64,000 bases of DNA from Marinobacter xestospongiae (GCF_023156385.1 NZ_JAKZAK010000013.1:86168-150167), one strand, 5' to 3'; counted from the stretch's first letter, positions 1 to 9,299 are shown. Made by a program: numbers and translations. The notes: a model not told the origin generated them from the letters alone.

Positions 1-855
1 CGCACCGTGCTTGCGCGGATCGAGGACCACTCCGATCTGTTGCTGGAAAAAGCCCGCTATAGCCATCGGCTGATCAGTGAGGGCGCCGATTCCATCGCCC
101 TGCAGCGCGCCGAGACCGATCAGACCGCCTCTGCGATCAATGAGATGACCGTGTCGATCCAGGAGGTGGCCGAGAGCGTGTCCAGCAACGCCCGGGATGC
201 CGAGGAAGCCAATCGTTCGGCGTCTTCCGGCAGTGAGCTCAGTGCCCAGGCGCTGGCGGCGATTGAACAGCTGGTTGGTCAAGTGAATGCCATTGGTGGT
301 GCCATTGGCAAGCTGGGGGAATCCACCGAGAGCATCGGTGAGGCAACCCGGCTGATTTCCGACATCGCCGAGCAGACCAATCTACTGGCCCTCAACGCGG
401 CCATTGAAGCCGCCCGTGCCGGTGAACAGGGCCGGGGATTCGCGGTGGTGGCCGACGAGGTACGGTCGCTGGCAGCGAGAACCCGGGAGTCCACGGTCAG
501 CATCCAGAACATCATCGACGATTTCCGCGAGCAGGTGAGCCAGGCGGTGCAGGCCACCCGGGAAGGCGAGAGCATTGCGGGTGTTGGCCTGGAGAAGGTG
601 CAGTCCGCAGAGCAGTCGCTGCAGGCCATCGTGTCCGCCATTGGCCGAATCTCCGACAGCTTCATTAGCATGTCGGCCGCCTTTGAGCAGCAGAGTCAGG
701 TGTCTGATGAAATCAACCAACAGGTGGTGAGCATTGCCGAACTGGCGGACAACAGCACCGAGAAGGCGGATTCCGCCAAGACCTACAGTGAGGAACTGAG
801 CAATATGTCGGTGGGTCTCAAGGATCTGGTGGCGCGCTTCATCACCCGCAACTGA
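1..855 (+). CDS. Methyl-accepting chemotaxis protein, C-terminal part (5' truncated by window)
   Basis: The reading frame is open from base 1, so the gene starts upstream; the GTG at 7 is only an internal codon. The 284 visible codons are the cytoplasmic signalling domain of a chemoreceptor: two long heptad helices around the conserved hairpin tip ([19 protein letters not shown], about codons 122-140), followed by the usual [12 protein letters not shown] stretch. This tip binds CheA and CheW. No ligand-binding or HAMP part is in view, so the stimulus is unknown. A C-terminal CheR/CheB tether pentapeptide is absent; the protein ends ARFITRN. No chemotaxis genes follow, so it is probably an orphan receptor gene. 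Confidence 0.95.
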   Translation, partial: RTVLARIEDHSDLLLEKARYSHRLISEGADSIALQRAETDQTASAINEMTVSIQEVAESVSSNARDAEEANRSASSGSELSAQALAAIEQLVGQVNAIGGAIGKLGESTESIGEATRLISDIAEQTNLLALNAAIEAARAGEQGRGFAVVADEVRSLAARTRESTVSIQNIIDDFREQVSQAVQATREGESIAGVGLEKVQSAEQSLQAIVSAIGRISDSFISMSAAFEQQSQVSDEINQQVVSIAELADNSTEKADSAKTYSEELSNMSVGLKDLVARFITRN

Positions 856-1036
856 GCCCGCCCGCCATGCTTGCGAAGGGGGAGCGAGCGGCCCGCCGGG
901 TACGAATTGGCGGGCATTGGCCTGGTTGACTGGCATCCTGTGTGGGGGACTGGCAGAATTTCGCTCCAATTGCCGTTTGCAACGGTACCCCGGGTCAGCC
1001 CTGGCGTGCGGTGGCGGCAAGCCATAATTGATATTA

Positions 1037-1050
1037 ATAAGCTAGCTTAT
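1037..1050. promoter_or_regulatory. 14-bp perfect palindrome upstream of the NSS transporter
   Basis: ATAAGCTAGCTTAT is a perfect inverted repeat 18 bases before the ATG at 1068, in a short AT-rich patch overlapping the likely promoter. An AGGA ribosome-binding site follows at 1057-1060. It could be an operator for the transporter; no dedicated regulator gene is adjacent, so this is a guess from position and symmetry. Confidence 0.35.
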
Positions 1051-1067
1051 ACACACAGGATAACAAT

Positions 1068-2459
1068 ATGACTGACTCCAACATGGCGTCGGACGGATCG
1101 GCCAAGCGTGGCCTCTGGTCGTCCCGACTCGCCTTTATCCTCGCTGCCACCGGTTCGGCGGTCGGCCTGGGTAACGTCTGGAAGTTCCCCTACATCACCG
1201 GCGAGAATGGCGGTGGCGCCTTCGTGCTGGTTTATCTGCTCTGTATCGCGGTGATCGGCATTCCCATCATGATGGCGGAAGTCTTTATCGGTCGCAGTGG
1301 TCGCCACAATCCGGTGGCCAGTATGCGTCTGGTGGCCGAGCGTAACCTGCGCTCACCGTTGTGGCGGGTGTCGGCCATCATCGGTGTGCTGGCGGCATTC
1401 ATTATCCTGTCGTTCTATTCGGTGATCGGTGGCTGGGCGGCGTCCTACATCACGCACGCCGCAAGCGGTGACTTCACCGGCCAGAGCGCTGAGGTGGTCA
1501 ACCAGATCTTCGGCGATCTGCTGGCCAGCCCGGGGCAGCTGCTGATGTGGCATTCACTGTTCATGGCGCTGGTGATCCTGGTGGTTGCCCAGGGCCTGAA
1601 ATCCGGCCTGGAGCGTGCGGTCAATATCCTGATGCCGGCACTGTTCGCGCTGCTGCTGCTGGCCGTAGGCTACGCCACCACCACCGGCCACTTCATGGAG
1701 GCGGTGAGCTTCCTGTTCAGACCCAACTTCGGCGCCCTAACGGTTGATGGGATACTGATCGCCCTGGGTCACGCCTTCTTCACCCTGAGCCTGGGTATGG
1801 CAATCATGATGGCGTACGGCTCCTATCTGGGGCGCGACATCTCCATCGGCAAGACCGCGGTGACGGTGTCGGTGATGGATACCGGTGTTGCGCTGCTGGC
1901 GGGTCTGGCGATCTTCCCGGTGGTGTTCGCCAACGGCCTGGAAGCCGGCGCCGGTCCCGGTCTGATCTTCCAGACCCTGCCGCTGGCCTTCGGTCAGATG
2001 CCGATGGGTACCTTCTTCGGCACCCTGTTCTTCGTACTGCTGGTGTTTGCTGCCTGGACCTCCGCCATCTCCCTGCTGGAGCCGGTGGTGGAATGGTTTG
2101 AGGAGAAGACTGTGGTGAGCCGCGGTGGCAGTGCCATCATCGTCGGGATTGCCTGCTGGTTGCTGGGGATCGCCTCGATCCTGTCCCTCAACCTGTGGTC
2201 AGACGTGACCCCGCTGGCGATGTTCGAGCGCTTCGAAGGCAAGACCATCTTTGATCTGCTCGACTACTTCACCGCCAACATCATGCTGCCGCTGTCCGGT
2301 CTGCTGACGGCTGTGTTTGTTGGCTGGTTCGTGGCCAAGGAAAGCCTGCAGCAGGACATCAACCTGTCCAACAGCGCGTTCGGCCTGTGGCTGAACCTGC
2401 TGCGTTTCGTCACCCCGGTCGCGGTGGTGATCGTGTTTGTCTACAACCTGATGAGTTGA
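1068..2459 (+). CDS. Sodium-dependent transporter, NSS/SNF family
   Basis: A 463-residue integral inner-membrane protein of the neurotransmitter:sodium symporter family. The first transmembrane helix carries the family signature (ATGSAVGLGNVWKFPY, about residues 27-42) with the unwound Na+/substrate-binding segment. Length and the run of about 11 hydrophobic helices match the bacterial amino-acid symporters (TnaT/MhsT type), so amino-acid uptake is the likely job; the substrate cannot be read from sequence. The ATG start at 1068 is preceded by AGGATAAC. It is a single gene, closed by a strong hairpin at 2466-2495. Confidence 0.93.
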   Translation: MTDSNMASDGSAKRGLWSSRLAFILAATGSAVGLGNVWKFPYITGENGGGAFVLVYLLCIAVIGIPIMMAEVFIGRSGRHNPVASMRLVAERNLRSPLWRVSAIIGVLAAFIILSFYSVIGGWAASYITHAASGDFTGQSAEVVNQIFGDLLASPGQLLMWHSLFMALVILVVAQGLKSGLERAVNILMPALFALLLLAVGYATTTGHFMEAVSFLFRPNFGALTVDGILIALGHAFFTLSLGMAIMMAYGSYLGRDISIGKTAVTVSVMDTGVALLAGLAIFPVVFANGLEAGAGPGLIFQTLPLAFGQMPMGTFFGTLFFVLLVFAAWTSAISLLEPVVEWFEEKTVVSRGGSAIIVGIACWLLGIASILSLNLWSDVTPLAMFERFEGKTIFDLLDYFTANIMLPLSGLLTAVFVGWFVAKESLQQDINLSNSAFGLWLNLLRFVTPVAVVIVFVYNLMS

Positions 2460-2465
2460 AGACCT

Positions 2466-2495
2466 GTGCCACGACCGGCCATCCGGTCGTGGCAC
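2466..2495. terminator. 13-bp stem hairpin between convergent genes
   Basis: GTGCCACGACCGG, loop CCAT, then the exact complement; the stem is perfect over 13 pairs. It lies between the convergent stops of the NSS transporter (2459) and the small exported protein (2516) and can form in transcripts of either strand. There is no clear U-run, so termination may be weak or protein-assisted. Confidence 0.65.
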
Positions 2496-2515
2496 GCCTC
2501 TCCCTGAATTGGTTG

Positions 2516-3097
2516 CTACTCCATCTCCGTTGCCCGGCGGAGGGTGTCCCGATGGGGACGCACGGCGGCAATATCGCCTTTGGGCGCACTTTCCAGCATT
2601 TTTCTCACCGCCATCATCTGCTCCACCGATGCTCGTATCTGGGCTTTCTGGGCGTCGCTGAGGTTGGGGTTGTTCTCCAGCTGTGACAGCATCGCCGACG
2701 GGTCTGCCGGCATCTGGTTCATCTGCTCGGCCACCTCGAGCGCCATCCAGGCGCGGAAGACCCGGTCGCCAACCCGCCCCCATTCCGGTACATCGTCAAA
2801 GCCGTGATCTTCCACCACGTCTTCCAGCAGGCCGTAGGAGGGGTGGTCGGTGACCTTGGCCAGGGTGCTGCTGAACAGGTGCTCAAAGTTCGGCAGTTCG
2901 TTGCCATTGGGTCGGGCCTGGCGTTCCAGCTCCTGGTCGAGGTCGGCGAACTCTTCCTCCATGGCGTTGATTTGCTCCATGACGTCGATGAAACGACGAA
3001 CCTGGTCGTCGGACAGGCTGTCGGCGAGGGCAGTCCCGGACAGGGACCAGGTCAGAGCCAGCAACAGGCTCAGGGCGAGTGTTTGTAAGGGGGACAT
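2516..3097 (-). CDS. Small exported protein of unknown function
   Basis: 193 residues. The ATG at 3097 is chosen because GGAGAAAG lies just upstream and translation then begins with a clean signal peptide (hydrophobic core LALSLLLALTWSLSG, likely cleavage after ALA at residue 25); the open frame extends further upstream without start support. The mature part is acidic and helical with many charged residues and heptad-like stretches (residues 28-60 and 125-165), suggesting an alpha-helical periplasmic protein. I do not recognise a family. It stands alone between the NSS transporter and the LysR gene. Confidence 0.7.
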   Translation of the reverse strand: MSPLQTLALSLLLALTWSLSGTALADSLSDDQVRRFIDVMEQINAMEEEFADLDQELERQARPNGNELPNFEHLFSSTLAKVTDHPSYGLLEDVVEDHGFDDVPEWGRVGDRVFRAWMALEVAEQMNQMPADPSAMLSQLENNPNLSDAQKAQIRASVEQMMAVRKMLESAPKGDIAAVRPHRDTLRRATEME

Positions 3098-3249
3098 TTC
3101 TTTCTCCAGGCAGTGTGAGGATAGACCGGTGTTCCGGCCCGCTATCGTTCCCCCATATTGCCACCACCAGGACAGTGCCTCCACTCGGATAGCGCGACCC
3201 CCAGATAGCGCCACCACCCGGGTGCGGCAAGCGGTTCGCGACGCCCGGC

Positions 3250-4170
3250 TCAGCTGGCTGGGCGCTGATTCGGCTGCAACCAGGCGGCGGGGACGGATGC
3301 CCGCAGATGCTGGAGAAAGGCGCGCTGGCGTCGGGCCAGCTGGCCGTGGGGGTAGATCAGCCAGATCGGCAGCGAAGGACCCTGCCATTCCGGCAGGCAG
3401 GGCACCATGGTGCCCGGGTGGCTGCGCAGGCGTCGGGCGGTGAGCCAGTGGGGCAGCAATCCCAGCCCACGGCCGCGGGCAATGGCGTCGCCCTGTAGAG
3501 TGAACTGGTCCACCCGCAGGCAGGACACCGGCGGGTTGAGGGGGTAAAGACCCTCGCGGGGATGCTGGAGCACCAGGCCGTCATTGCTGTCCCCCAGCAG
3601 GTCCACCCAGTCGTAGTGGATCAGTTCCCGGGGATGCTCGGGGTGGCCATGGCGCGCCAGATAGTCTGGCTGGGCGTACAGGCCCTGGCTCAGGGTACCG
3701 ATGGGCTCCTGGCGCAGGCCGATGTCATCCAGCTGGCCAAGCCACAGGCAGGGGCCATCGATGGTGTCGGCGCAGGGGCGGGCCACCTGGGTGTGGATCA
3801 CCACCCGCACGCCACGGTGCCGGGCCATGAAGGTCTCCACCAGGTCGGGGAACCAGCCCCGGGTGAAGGCGCCGTGACAGCGCAGCACCAGGTCGCCGCG
3901 GATTTCCTCCTGCAATTCATCCAGCGCGCTGCGGCCCTGCCGAGCAAGCTGCAGAATGTCGTCGCAGTAGCGGTAGAACAGTCGTCCGGCTTCAGTGGCA
4001 CTGAGACGGTTGGATTCCCGTCGCAGCAGAGCCTGGCCCAGCTGTTTTTCCAGCTGACGGATGCGCCGGCTGAGGGTGGACTTGGGCAGGTTGAGATCGC
4101 GGGCGCTGGCGGTGAGGCTGCCAGACTGGATCACAGTGGCGAAGGCCTCCAGTTCCTTGAGGTCGAACAT
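3250..4170 (-). CDS. LysR-family transcriptional regulator
   Basis: 306 residues from ATG 4170 (GGAAC upstream; the longer open frame would add 24 atypical residues). The N-terminal winged HTH is typical: FDLKELEAFATVIQSGSLTASARDL then KSTLSRRIRQLEKQLGQALLRR (residues 2-55). The rest is the periplasmic-binding-protein-like effector domain. It is divergent from the TonB-dependent receptor at 4270, and its promoter region overlaps the receptor's, so regulation of the receptor or itself is likely. The ligand is unknown. Confidence 0.9.
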   Translation of the reverse strand: MFDLKELEAFATVIQSGSLTASARDLNLPKSTLSRRIRQLEKQLGQALLRRESNRLSATEAGRLFYRYCDDILQLARQGRSALDELQEEIRGDLVLRCHGAFTRGWFPDLVETFMARHRGVRVVIHTQVARPCADTIDGPCLWLGQLDDIGLRQEPIGTLSQGLYAQPDYLARHGHPEHPRELIHYDWVDLLGDSNDGLVLQHPREGLYPLNPPVSCLRVDQFTLQGDAIARGRGLGLLPHWLTARRLRSHPGTMVPCLPEWQGPSLPIWLIYPHGQLARRQRAFLQHLRASVPAAWLQPNQRPAS

Positions 4171-4224
4171 GGGGTGTTCCGGTATTTGCAACAGATCGTG
4201 CCAGTTTATCACCTGCCTGAATTT

Positions 4225-4247
4225 AACGCGAACCATTATCATTCGCC
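4225..4247. promoter_or_regulatory. Fur-box-like site before the TonB-dependent receptor
   Basis: On the minus strand the sequence reads GAATGATAATGGTTCGC; the AATGATAATGGTT core matches much of the classic Fur consensus (GATAATGATAATCATTATC). It sits 23 bases before the receptor ATG, where Fur would block transcription, and it lies in the divergent gap with the LysR gene. Inference: iron-repressed expression of the receptor. Confidence 0.55.
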
Positions 4248-4269
4248 TTTTTTAACGCAGGAGAGTGTC

Positions 4270-6243
4270 ATGGTTGCGGATAGCCTGAAGCGCGCAGTGG
4301 CCCTGAATCGGGCCGGTTGGATCGGAATGGCACTGGTATCGGGACCGGTGCTGGCCGCTGACCCGGTGGCTCTGAATGAGCTGGTGGTGACTGCCGCCGG
4401 CTACGAGCAGGAGGCGACCAAGGCGCCGGCCTCTATCAGCGTCATCGACCGGGAAACCCTCGACAAGGGCGCCTATCAGGACGTCACCGACGTGCTCCGG
4501 GACGTGCCCGGTGTGGTGGTTCTGGGGGGCGGTTCCGGCGACGGTGGCAGCGACATCACCATGCGTGGACTGCCGGCCAGCTACACCCTGATTCTGGTGG
4601 ATGGCCGCCGGCTGTCCAGTCGCGAGAGCCGGCCCAATGGCAGCGCCGGCTTCGAGCAGGACTGGCTGCCGCCGGTGGAAGCCATTGAGCGGGTGGAAGT
4701 GGTGCGTGGCCCCATGTCGACCCTGTACGGCTCCGATGCCATTGGCGGCGTGATCAACATCATCACCCGCAAGGTGCCGGATGCCTGGGCCGGCAGTGTC
4801 CAGATGGAAACCATCATCCAGGAAGATCAGGCGTCCGGTAACGTCCAGCAGGCCAACTTCAGCATTGGCGGGCCTCTGGTGGACGACCTGCTGGGGCTGC
4901 AGATCTACGGCCGTCAGCACAGTCGGGAGGAGGATGAGATCATCGGTGGCTTCGAGGAGAAGGAACTGCAGAGCATCACCACCCGCCTGGCACTGACCCC
5001 GAACCCGGATCACGATGTGATCCTGGAAGCCGGCGTGACTGACCAGCGGCGGCGATCTTTTGTCGGCGTGTCCGGCCAGGCCGACGGTTGCCGCGGTGGC
5101 TGTACCGACTCCGACAACAAGCACCAGCGCCAGCACTACGCCCTGTCCCACACCGGGCGCTGGCAGCTGGGCACCTCCGACACCTTAGTGCAGCGGGAGA
5201 CCACGGAGAACCGCAGCCGCGAAATGGAAATCACCAACACCGTCGCCAAGAGCAGCCTGGTGACCGTGCTGGGGGATCACATCGTTACCGTGGGCGCCAG
5301 CTACGAGGAAGAGTCGCTGGACGACCGCACCTCCAACCGCATTTCCGACCGCACCCGGGTGGATGGCTCCAAGTGGGCGCTGTTCGCCGAGGACGAGTGG
5401 ATGCTCAGTGACAGCCTGTCGCTGACGGGGGGCGCCCGGCTCGATGATGACGAGAACTACGGCAGCCACGTCAGCCCCCGTCTTTACGCGGTGTGGCAGC
5501 TGTCGCCATCGGTCACCGTCAAGGGTGGGGTCTCCACCGGTTTCCGTTCCCCCAACCTGCGGGAGATTACCCCGGACTGGGGGCAGATCAGCCGTGGTGG
5601 CAACATCTATGGCAACCCGGATCTGGAGCCGGAAACCTCCCTCAACAAGGAGGTCGGCCTGCATTACCGTGGCGCCACTGGTGTGGCCGCCGGCCTGACC
5701 CTGTTCCACACTGATTTCGAGGACAAGATCACCCGGGTGGCGTGCCCTATCAGCATCTGCACCGACGGTCCCAACCAGTTCGGCTCCGACCCCACCTACC
5801 GGGTCAACGTTGATGAAGCCATCACCCGCGGTGTGGAGATGAATCTGTCGACGCCGCTGGGGCAGTCCCTGGCGCTCTCCACCAGCTACACCTATACCGA
5901 TTCCGAGCAGAAGTCCGGAGCCTACGATGGTCAGCCGCTGGTGCAGGTGCCAGAGCACCTGGTGAGCCTCGGGCTGGACTGGCAGGCCAGCGACCGTCTG
6001 GCGCCGTGGTTGAAGGTGCGCTACCGCGGTGAAGAAAGCCAGCCGGTGACCGGACCTTCCAGCCGTTCCGTCGTGGCGCCGTCCAACACCCTGGTGGATG
6101 CCGGTATGGTCTACGACCTGACCGAGCGCACCCAACTCAAGGCCGGCGTCTACAACCTGATGGACAAGGAAATCCGCGACGACGAATACGGCTATCACGC
6201 CGATGGCCGCCGCTACTGGCTGGCCCTGAACGTCGGCTTCTAA
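4270..6243 (+). CDS. TonB-dependent outer-membrane receptor (siderophore type)
   Basis: 657 residues from ATG 4270, which has AGGAG a few bases upstream; the frame is open much further 5' but that part is antisense to the LysR gene. A signal peptide (cleavage near residue 29), a TonB-box-like segment (ELVVTA, about 37-42), the plug domain (VVRGPMSTLYGSDAIGGVIN, about 135-155) and a 22-strand-barrel-length C-terminus ending in Phe are all present. The plug resembles FepA/CirA-type catecholate receptors. Together with the Fur-like site this points to ferric-siderophore uptake powered by TonB-ExbBD encoded elsewhere. The last 4 bases overlap the convergent gene at 6240. Confidence 0.92.
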   Translation: MVADSLKRAVALNRAGWIGMALVSGPVLAADPVALNELVVTAAGYEQEATKAPASISVIDRETLDKGAYQDVTDVLRDVPGVVVLGGGSGDGGSDITMRGLPASYTLILVDGRRLSSRESRPNGSAGFEQDWLPPVEAIERVEVVRGPMSTLYGSDAIGGVINIITRKVPDAWAGSVQMETIIQEDQASGNVQQANFSIGGPLVDDLLGLQIYGRQHSREEDEIIGGFEEKELQSITTRLALTPNPDHDVILEAGVTDQRRRSFVGVSGQADGCRGGCTDSDNKHQRQHYALSHTGRWQLGTSDTLVQRETTENRSREMEITNTVAKSSLVTVLGDHIVTVGASYEEESLDDRTSNRISDRTRVDGSKWALFAEDEWMLSDSLSLTGGARLDDDENYGSHVSPRLYAVWQLSPSVTVKGGVSTGFRSPNLREITPDWGQISRGGNIYGNPDLEPETSLNKEVGLHYRGATGVAAGLTLFHTDFEDKITRVACPISICTDGPNQFGSDPTYRVNVDEAITRGVEMNLSTPLGQSLALSTSYTYTDSEQKSGAYDGQPLVQVPEHLVSLGLDWQASDRLAPWLKVRYRGEESQPVTGPSSRSVVAPSNTLVDAGMVYDLTERTQLKAGVYNLMDKEIRDDEYGYHADGRRYWLALNVGF

Positions 6244-6587
6244 AGGCGCGCTTCCGGGCCTGGCAATTGGCAGAGCCGGGTCCAGAAGCTCATGTCGGCG
6301 GAACCCTCATCAATCAGCGCCAGATACCGTTGGGTCTCCGGTTCACTAAGCCATTGCTGGCAGATGGCTTCCGCCAGTGCCTGAGTGCGGGCCAGCGTGA
6401 CGTCGGCGTAGAGGCCGTCTGCACCCCGCAGCAACCAGTGGCCCAGCAAGCCGTCGCGATGCAGGAAGAACCCTTGCTCCGCGGCCTGGGCCCGCGCCAG
6501 CAGCTGCGCTTCGGTGATGCCGGGACGCAGCCTGAACAGCGCAAACTCCATGCCCTGAAACGTTTCAAAACCGGATTTGATCAACAC
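6240..6587 (-). CDS. Small conserved protein, possible dimeric alpha-beta barrel fold
   Basis: 115 residues. The start is GTG 6587, with AAGGAG nine bases upstream. The pattern (beta strand MEFALFRLRPG, helix ITEAQLLARAQAAEQ, strand pair around HRDGLLGHWLL, helix, C-terminal MSFWTRL) recalls small ferredoxin-like barrel proteins such as antibiotic-biosynthesis-monooxygenase or stress-response proteins. This is a fold guess, not a recognised family. It follows the WYL regulator by 60 bases on the same strand and is probably co-transcribed with it. Its end overlaps the convergent receptor stop by 4 bases. Confidence 0.7.
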   Translation of the reverse strand: MLIKSGFETFQGMEFALFRLRPGITEAQLLARAQAAEQGFFLHRDGLLGHWLLRGADGLYADVTLARTQALAEAICQQWLSEPETQRYLALIDEGSADMSFWTRLCQLPGPEARL

Positions 6588-6647
6588 GATGGACTCCTTC
6601 TGTGAGTGAAGTGTCCAGTCTGATGGAGGCCTCCTGACACCCCTGTG

Positions 6648-7316
6648 TCAGAGCCGCTTCAGATAATCGTCAAGGCTGACGTGCTCCGGGCTCGCCAGGG
6701 TTGCCGGTGTCAGCTGCAGAATCCGGTCCACCCGAAAGTCCCGGTAGTCCTGCCGCAGTCCGCACCAGCTGCCCAGGGTCCACTTGTTTCCCCAGTAGAA
6801 CAGCCCCAGAGGCCGGATCGGACGTTGGCTGATGTCGCCATTCAGTGCCTGGTAATGCATCGCCAGTGCGGTGCCCTGGCTGATGGCCTGATGCAGCGTC
6901 TCCCAGTAGGGTGGTGGGGTGGCCTTGGGGGTTGCCGGTGCCTGTACGGTGCGGGGCGCCCGGGCATGCTCGCTGGCGAGGGTGGCGGGCAGGGCGGCTT
7001 CGATCTTGCTCTGCAGTGATCGGGCGCTGGCGGCCAACTGGCCGCTGGTGCGTGAGGTGGCCAGGTTAACGGCCAGCACCAGCGCATCCAGCTCGCCGCC
7101 GGTCAGTTGCAGCGGGGGTAGCTCAAACCCTGGCGTCAGCCGGTAGCCCACTCCGGCTTCGCCGTACACCGGTACTCCGGACACCGACAGGTCGTCGATG
7201 TAGCGGTACACCGTGCGTTCGGACACCGCCAGCCGCTGGGCCAGGGCCCGGGCGGTAATGGGCTGATGGGCCCGTAACAGGTTGGTGAGCTGGAACAGTC
7301 GATCGGATTTGCGCAT
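6648..7316 (-). CDS. YafY-type transcriptional regulator (HTH + WYL domain)
   Basis: 222 residues. The N-terminal winged helix (RKSDRLFQLTNLLRAHQPITARALAQRLAVSERTVYRYI, residues 2-40) is the HTH_11/DeoR-like fold. The C-terminal half holds a WYL domain (LGLFYWGNKWTLGSWC, about 172-187), a ligand or nucleic-acid sensing module. It lies directly upstream of the small gene at 6240-6587, the usual arrangement for YafY regulators and their small target genes, so control of that gene is likely. It is separated from the liv operon by 52 bases; read-through from livM is possible. Confidence 0.9.
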   Translation of the reverse strand: MRKSDRLFQLTNLLRAHQPITARALAQRLAVSERTVYRYIDDLSVSGVPVYGEAGVGYRLTPGFELPPLQLTGGELDALVLAVNLATSRTSGQLAASARSLQSKIEAALPATLASEHARAPRTVQAPATPKATPPPYWETLHQAISQGTALAMHYQALNGDISQRPIRPLGLFYWGNKWTLGSWCGLRQDYRDFRVDRILQLTPATLASPEHVSLDDYLKRL

Positions 7317-7368
7317 GGCACCTTCCTGGTGTTGAGCGGTTGGGGCGTCCCTGCCCCAGGTACTGGGG

Positions 7369-8295
7369 TCAGCCGAAGTTGCGTTTTACCAGCTTTTGCA
7401 GCTCACCGACCAGGCCGCCGCGAAATGCCAGCACGCAGATAACGAAGATGGCTCCCATAATGATGTGAATGTAGTTGCCCAGCTCGCCGCCGGACAGGTA
7501 GTTCTGCATGGTGACGATGGCGCCGGCGCCCAGCAGCGGGCCGAACACCGTACCGACACCGCCCACCAGGGTCATCAGCACCACCTCGCCGGACATGTGC
7601 CAGTGCACATCGGTGAGAGAGGCAAGCTGGAACACCAGGCTCTTGGTAGCGCCGGCCAGCCCCGCCAGGGCCGCGGAGATCATGAACGCCACCCACTTGT
7701 AGTCGTTGACGTTATAACCCAGAGACACCGCCCGGGGCTCGTTCTCGCGGATGGCCTTGAGCACCTGACCGAACGGCGAGTGGATGGTGCGGTTGATCAG
7801 CCAGAAGCCGAACAGGAACACCGCCAGTACAAAATAGTACATGGTGAGGTTGTCGGACAGGTCGATCAGGCCGAACAGTTCACCGCGGGGGATGCCCTGC
7901 ATGCCGTCTTCACCGCCGGTGAATGGCGCCTGCAGGTAAACGAAGAAGATCAGTTGCGCCAGCGCCAGGGTTACCATGGCGAAGTAGATGCCTTCGCGTT
8001 TCACCGCCAGCTTGCCGTAAAGCGCGCCCAGCAGGCCAGCGGCGGCGGTACCCAGCAGAATGGCCAGCTCCGGGGTCAGGTTGGCGTTCATCATCAGCCA
8101 GCCGGTGATGTAACCGCCAGTGCCCAGGAAGGCGGCGTGACCAAAGGACAGCAGACCAACGTAACCCAGCAGCAGGTTAAAGGCGCAGGCAAACAGCGCG
8201 AAGCACAGGATCTTCGCCAGAAACACCGGATAGAGCACAAAAGGTGCCACCAGGGCGACCAGCAACAGGGCGATGTGGAGTTTCGACAGTTTCAT
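7369..8295 (-). CDS. livM: Branched-chain amino acid ABC transporter permease LivM
   Basis: 308 residues, about 9-10 hydrophobic helices, inner membrane. It has the family features: N-terminal LLGYVGLLSFGHAAFLGTGGY and the cytoplasmic coupling region FGQVLKAIRENEPRAVSLGYNVNDYKWVAF, where the permease contacts the ATPases. It is the last gene of the minus-strand livG-livF-livK-livH-livM operon, 44 bases after livH. With LivH it forms the translocation pore for branched-chain amino acids or related amides; the exact substrate is inferred from the LiuR-type operators upstream. Confidence 0.92.
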   Translation of the reverse strand: MKLSKLHIALLLVALVAPFVLYPVFLAKILCFALFACAFNLLLGYVGLLSFGHAAFLGTGGYITGWLMMNANLTPELAILLGTAAAGLLGALYGKLAVKREGIYFAMVTLALAQLIFFVYLQAPFTGGEDGMQGIPRGELFGLIDLSDNLTMYYFVLAVFLFGFWLINRTIHSPFGQVLKAIRENEPRAVSLGYNVNDYKWVAFMISAALAGLAGATKSLVFQLASLTDVHWHMSGEVVLMTLVGGVGTVFGPLLGAGAIVTMQNYLSGGELGNYIHIIMGAIFVICVLAFRGGLVGELQKLVKRNFG

Positions 8296-8339
8296 CGTGA
8301 GTTACCTTCTCTCTTATTGTTGTGGCTGATGCCGCCGGC

Positions 8340-9227
8340 TCAGGCTTCCTTGCCGAACAGGCCAGAGGGTTTCAGCAGCAGCACGATGACCATCACCAGG
8401 AAGATGACGGTGGTAGACGCTTCCGGGTACAGGTATTTGGTCAGCCCTTCAATCACCCCCATCGCGAGACCGGTGAGGATGGCGCCGCCGATCGAGCCCA
8501 TGCCGCCGATCACCACAATGGCGAACACCACGATCAGCAGGTTGGAGCCCATTTCCGGGGACACTGAATACACCGGTGCGGCCATAACACCGGCAAAGCC
8601 GGCCAGGGCAACCCCGAAACCGAAGGTCAGGGTGACGATCAGTGGCACGTTGATGCCAAACGCCTGCATCAGCTGGGGGTTTTCGGTACCGGCCCGCAGG
8701 TAGGCGCCCAGTTTGGTTTTCTCGACCAGCCACCAGGTCAGCCCGCACACCACCAGCGAGGCAACGATGATCCAGGCGCGGTAGTTCGGCAGGTACATGA
8801 AGGGAAGTCGGGTGCCGCCCTTGAGTTCCTCCGGAATGGCGTAGGCCAGCCCTGAGGAGCCATAGACGTGGGTGAAGATGCCCTGCAGCATCAGCGCCAC
8901 GCCGAAGGTCAGCAGCAGGCTGTAGAGGTGATCTTCATGGGCAATCGGCCGCACCAGGAAGCGCTCCATCAGGATGCCGATAAAGCCCACCACCAGCGGC
9001 ACTACCACCAGTGCCACCCAGTAGTTCATGCCAAAGTAGCTCAGCGCCATCCAGGCGAAGAAGGCCCCCAGCATGTACATCGCGCCCTGGGCGAAGTTGA
9101 TGATCTTCAGCAGCCCGAAGATGATCGCCAGCCCAAGGCTGAGCAGCGCGTAGAAGGAGCCGTTGATCAGCCCCACCAGCAGCTGCCCGAACAGTCCGAA
9201 CAGGTTGATTCCAAGAAACGTCATCAT
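8340..9227 (-). CDS. livH: Branched-chain amino acid ABC transporter permease LivH
   Basis: 295 residues with about 8 membrane segments. The conserved start (QLLVGLINGSFYALLSLGLAIIFG then IINFAQGAMYMLGAF) and the loop TENPQLMQAFGINV are diagnostic of LivH permeases. The start is ATG-ATG at 9227/9224 behind an AAAGG. A very strong GC hairpin (9260-9290) separates it from livK, which probably lowers permease expression relative to the binding protein. Confidence 0.92.
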   Translation of the reverse strand: MMTFLGINLFGLFGQLLVGLINGSFYALLSLGLAIIFGLLKIINFAQGAMYMLGAFFAWMALSYFGMNYWVALVVVPLVVGFIGILMERFLVRPIAHEDHLYSLLLTFGVALMLQGIFTHVYGSSGLAYAIPEELKGGTRLPFMYLPNYRAWIIVASLVVCGLTWWLVEKTKLGAYLRAGTENPQLMQAFGINVPLIVTLTFGFGVALAGFAGVMAAPVYSVSPEMGSNLLIVVFAIVVIGGMGSIGGAILTGLAMGVIEGLTKYLYPEASTTVIFLVMVIVLLLKPSGLFGKEA

Positions 9228-9259
9228 AGCCTTTGCTTGCTCTTGCCAGTCACTGTCGA

Positions 9260-9290
9260 CGGCCCGCCGGCACCGGGGTGCGGCGGGCCG
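9260..9290 (-). terminator. Intercistronic GC hairpin between livK and livH
   Basis: CGGCCCGCCG at 9260-9269 pairs with CGGCGGGCCG at 9281-9290, and an inner CACC/GGTG pair extends the stem. There is no U-run on the minus strand, so it is better read as an mRNA stabiliser or partial terminator that leaves livK more abundant than the permease genes, as is common for binding-protein operons. Confidence 0.55.
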
Positions 9291-9299
9291 ATGGGGCGC

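Noticed and set aside
891..915. GCCCGCC/GGCGGGC inverted repeat after the chemoreceptor
   Set aside because: The 7-pair stem has an 11-base loop and no U-run; too weak to call a terminator.
3562..4269. 5' extension of the TonB receptor frame
   Set aside because: It is antisense to the LysR gene; the signal peptide and AGGAG place the start at 4270.
7396..8703. Plus-strand open frame across livM/livH
   Set aside because: His/Gln-rich antisense frame; the permeases on the other strand are unambiguous.
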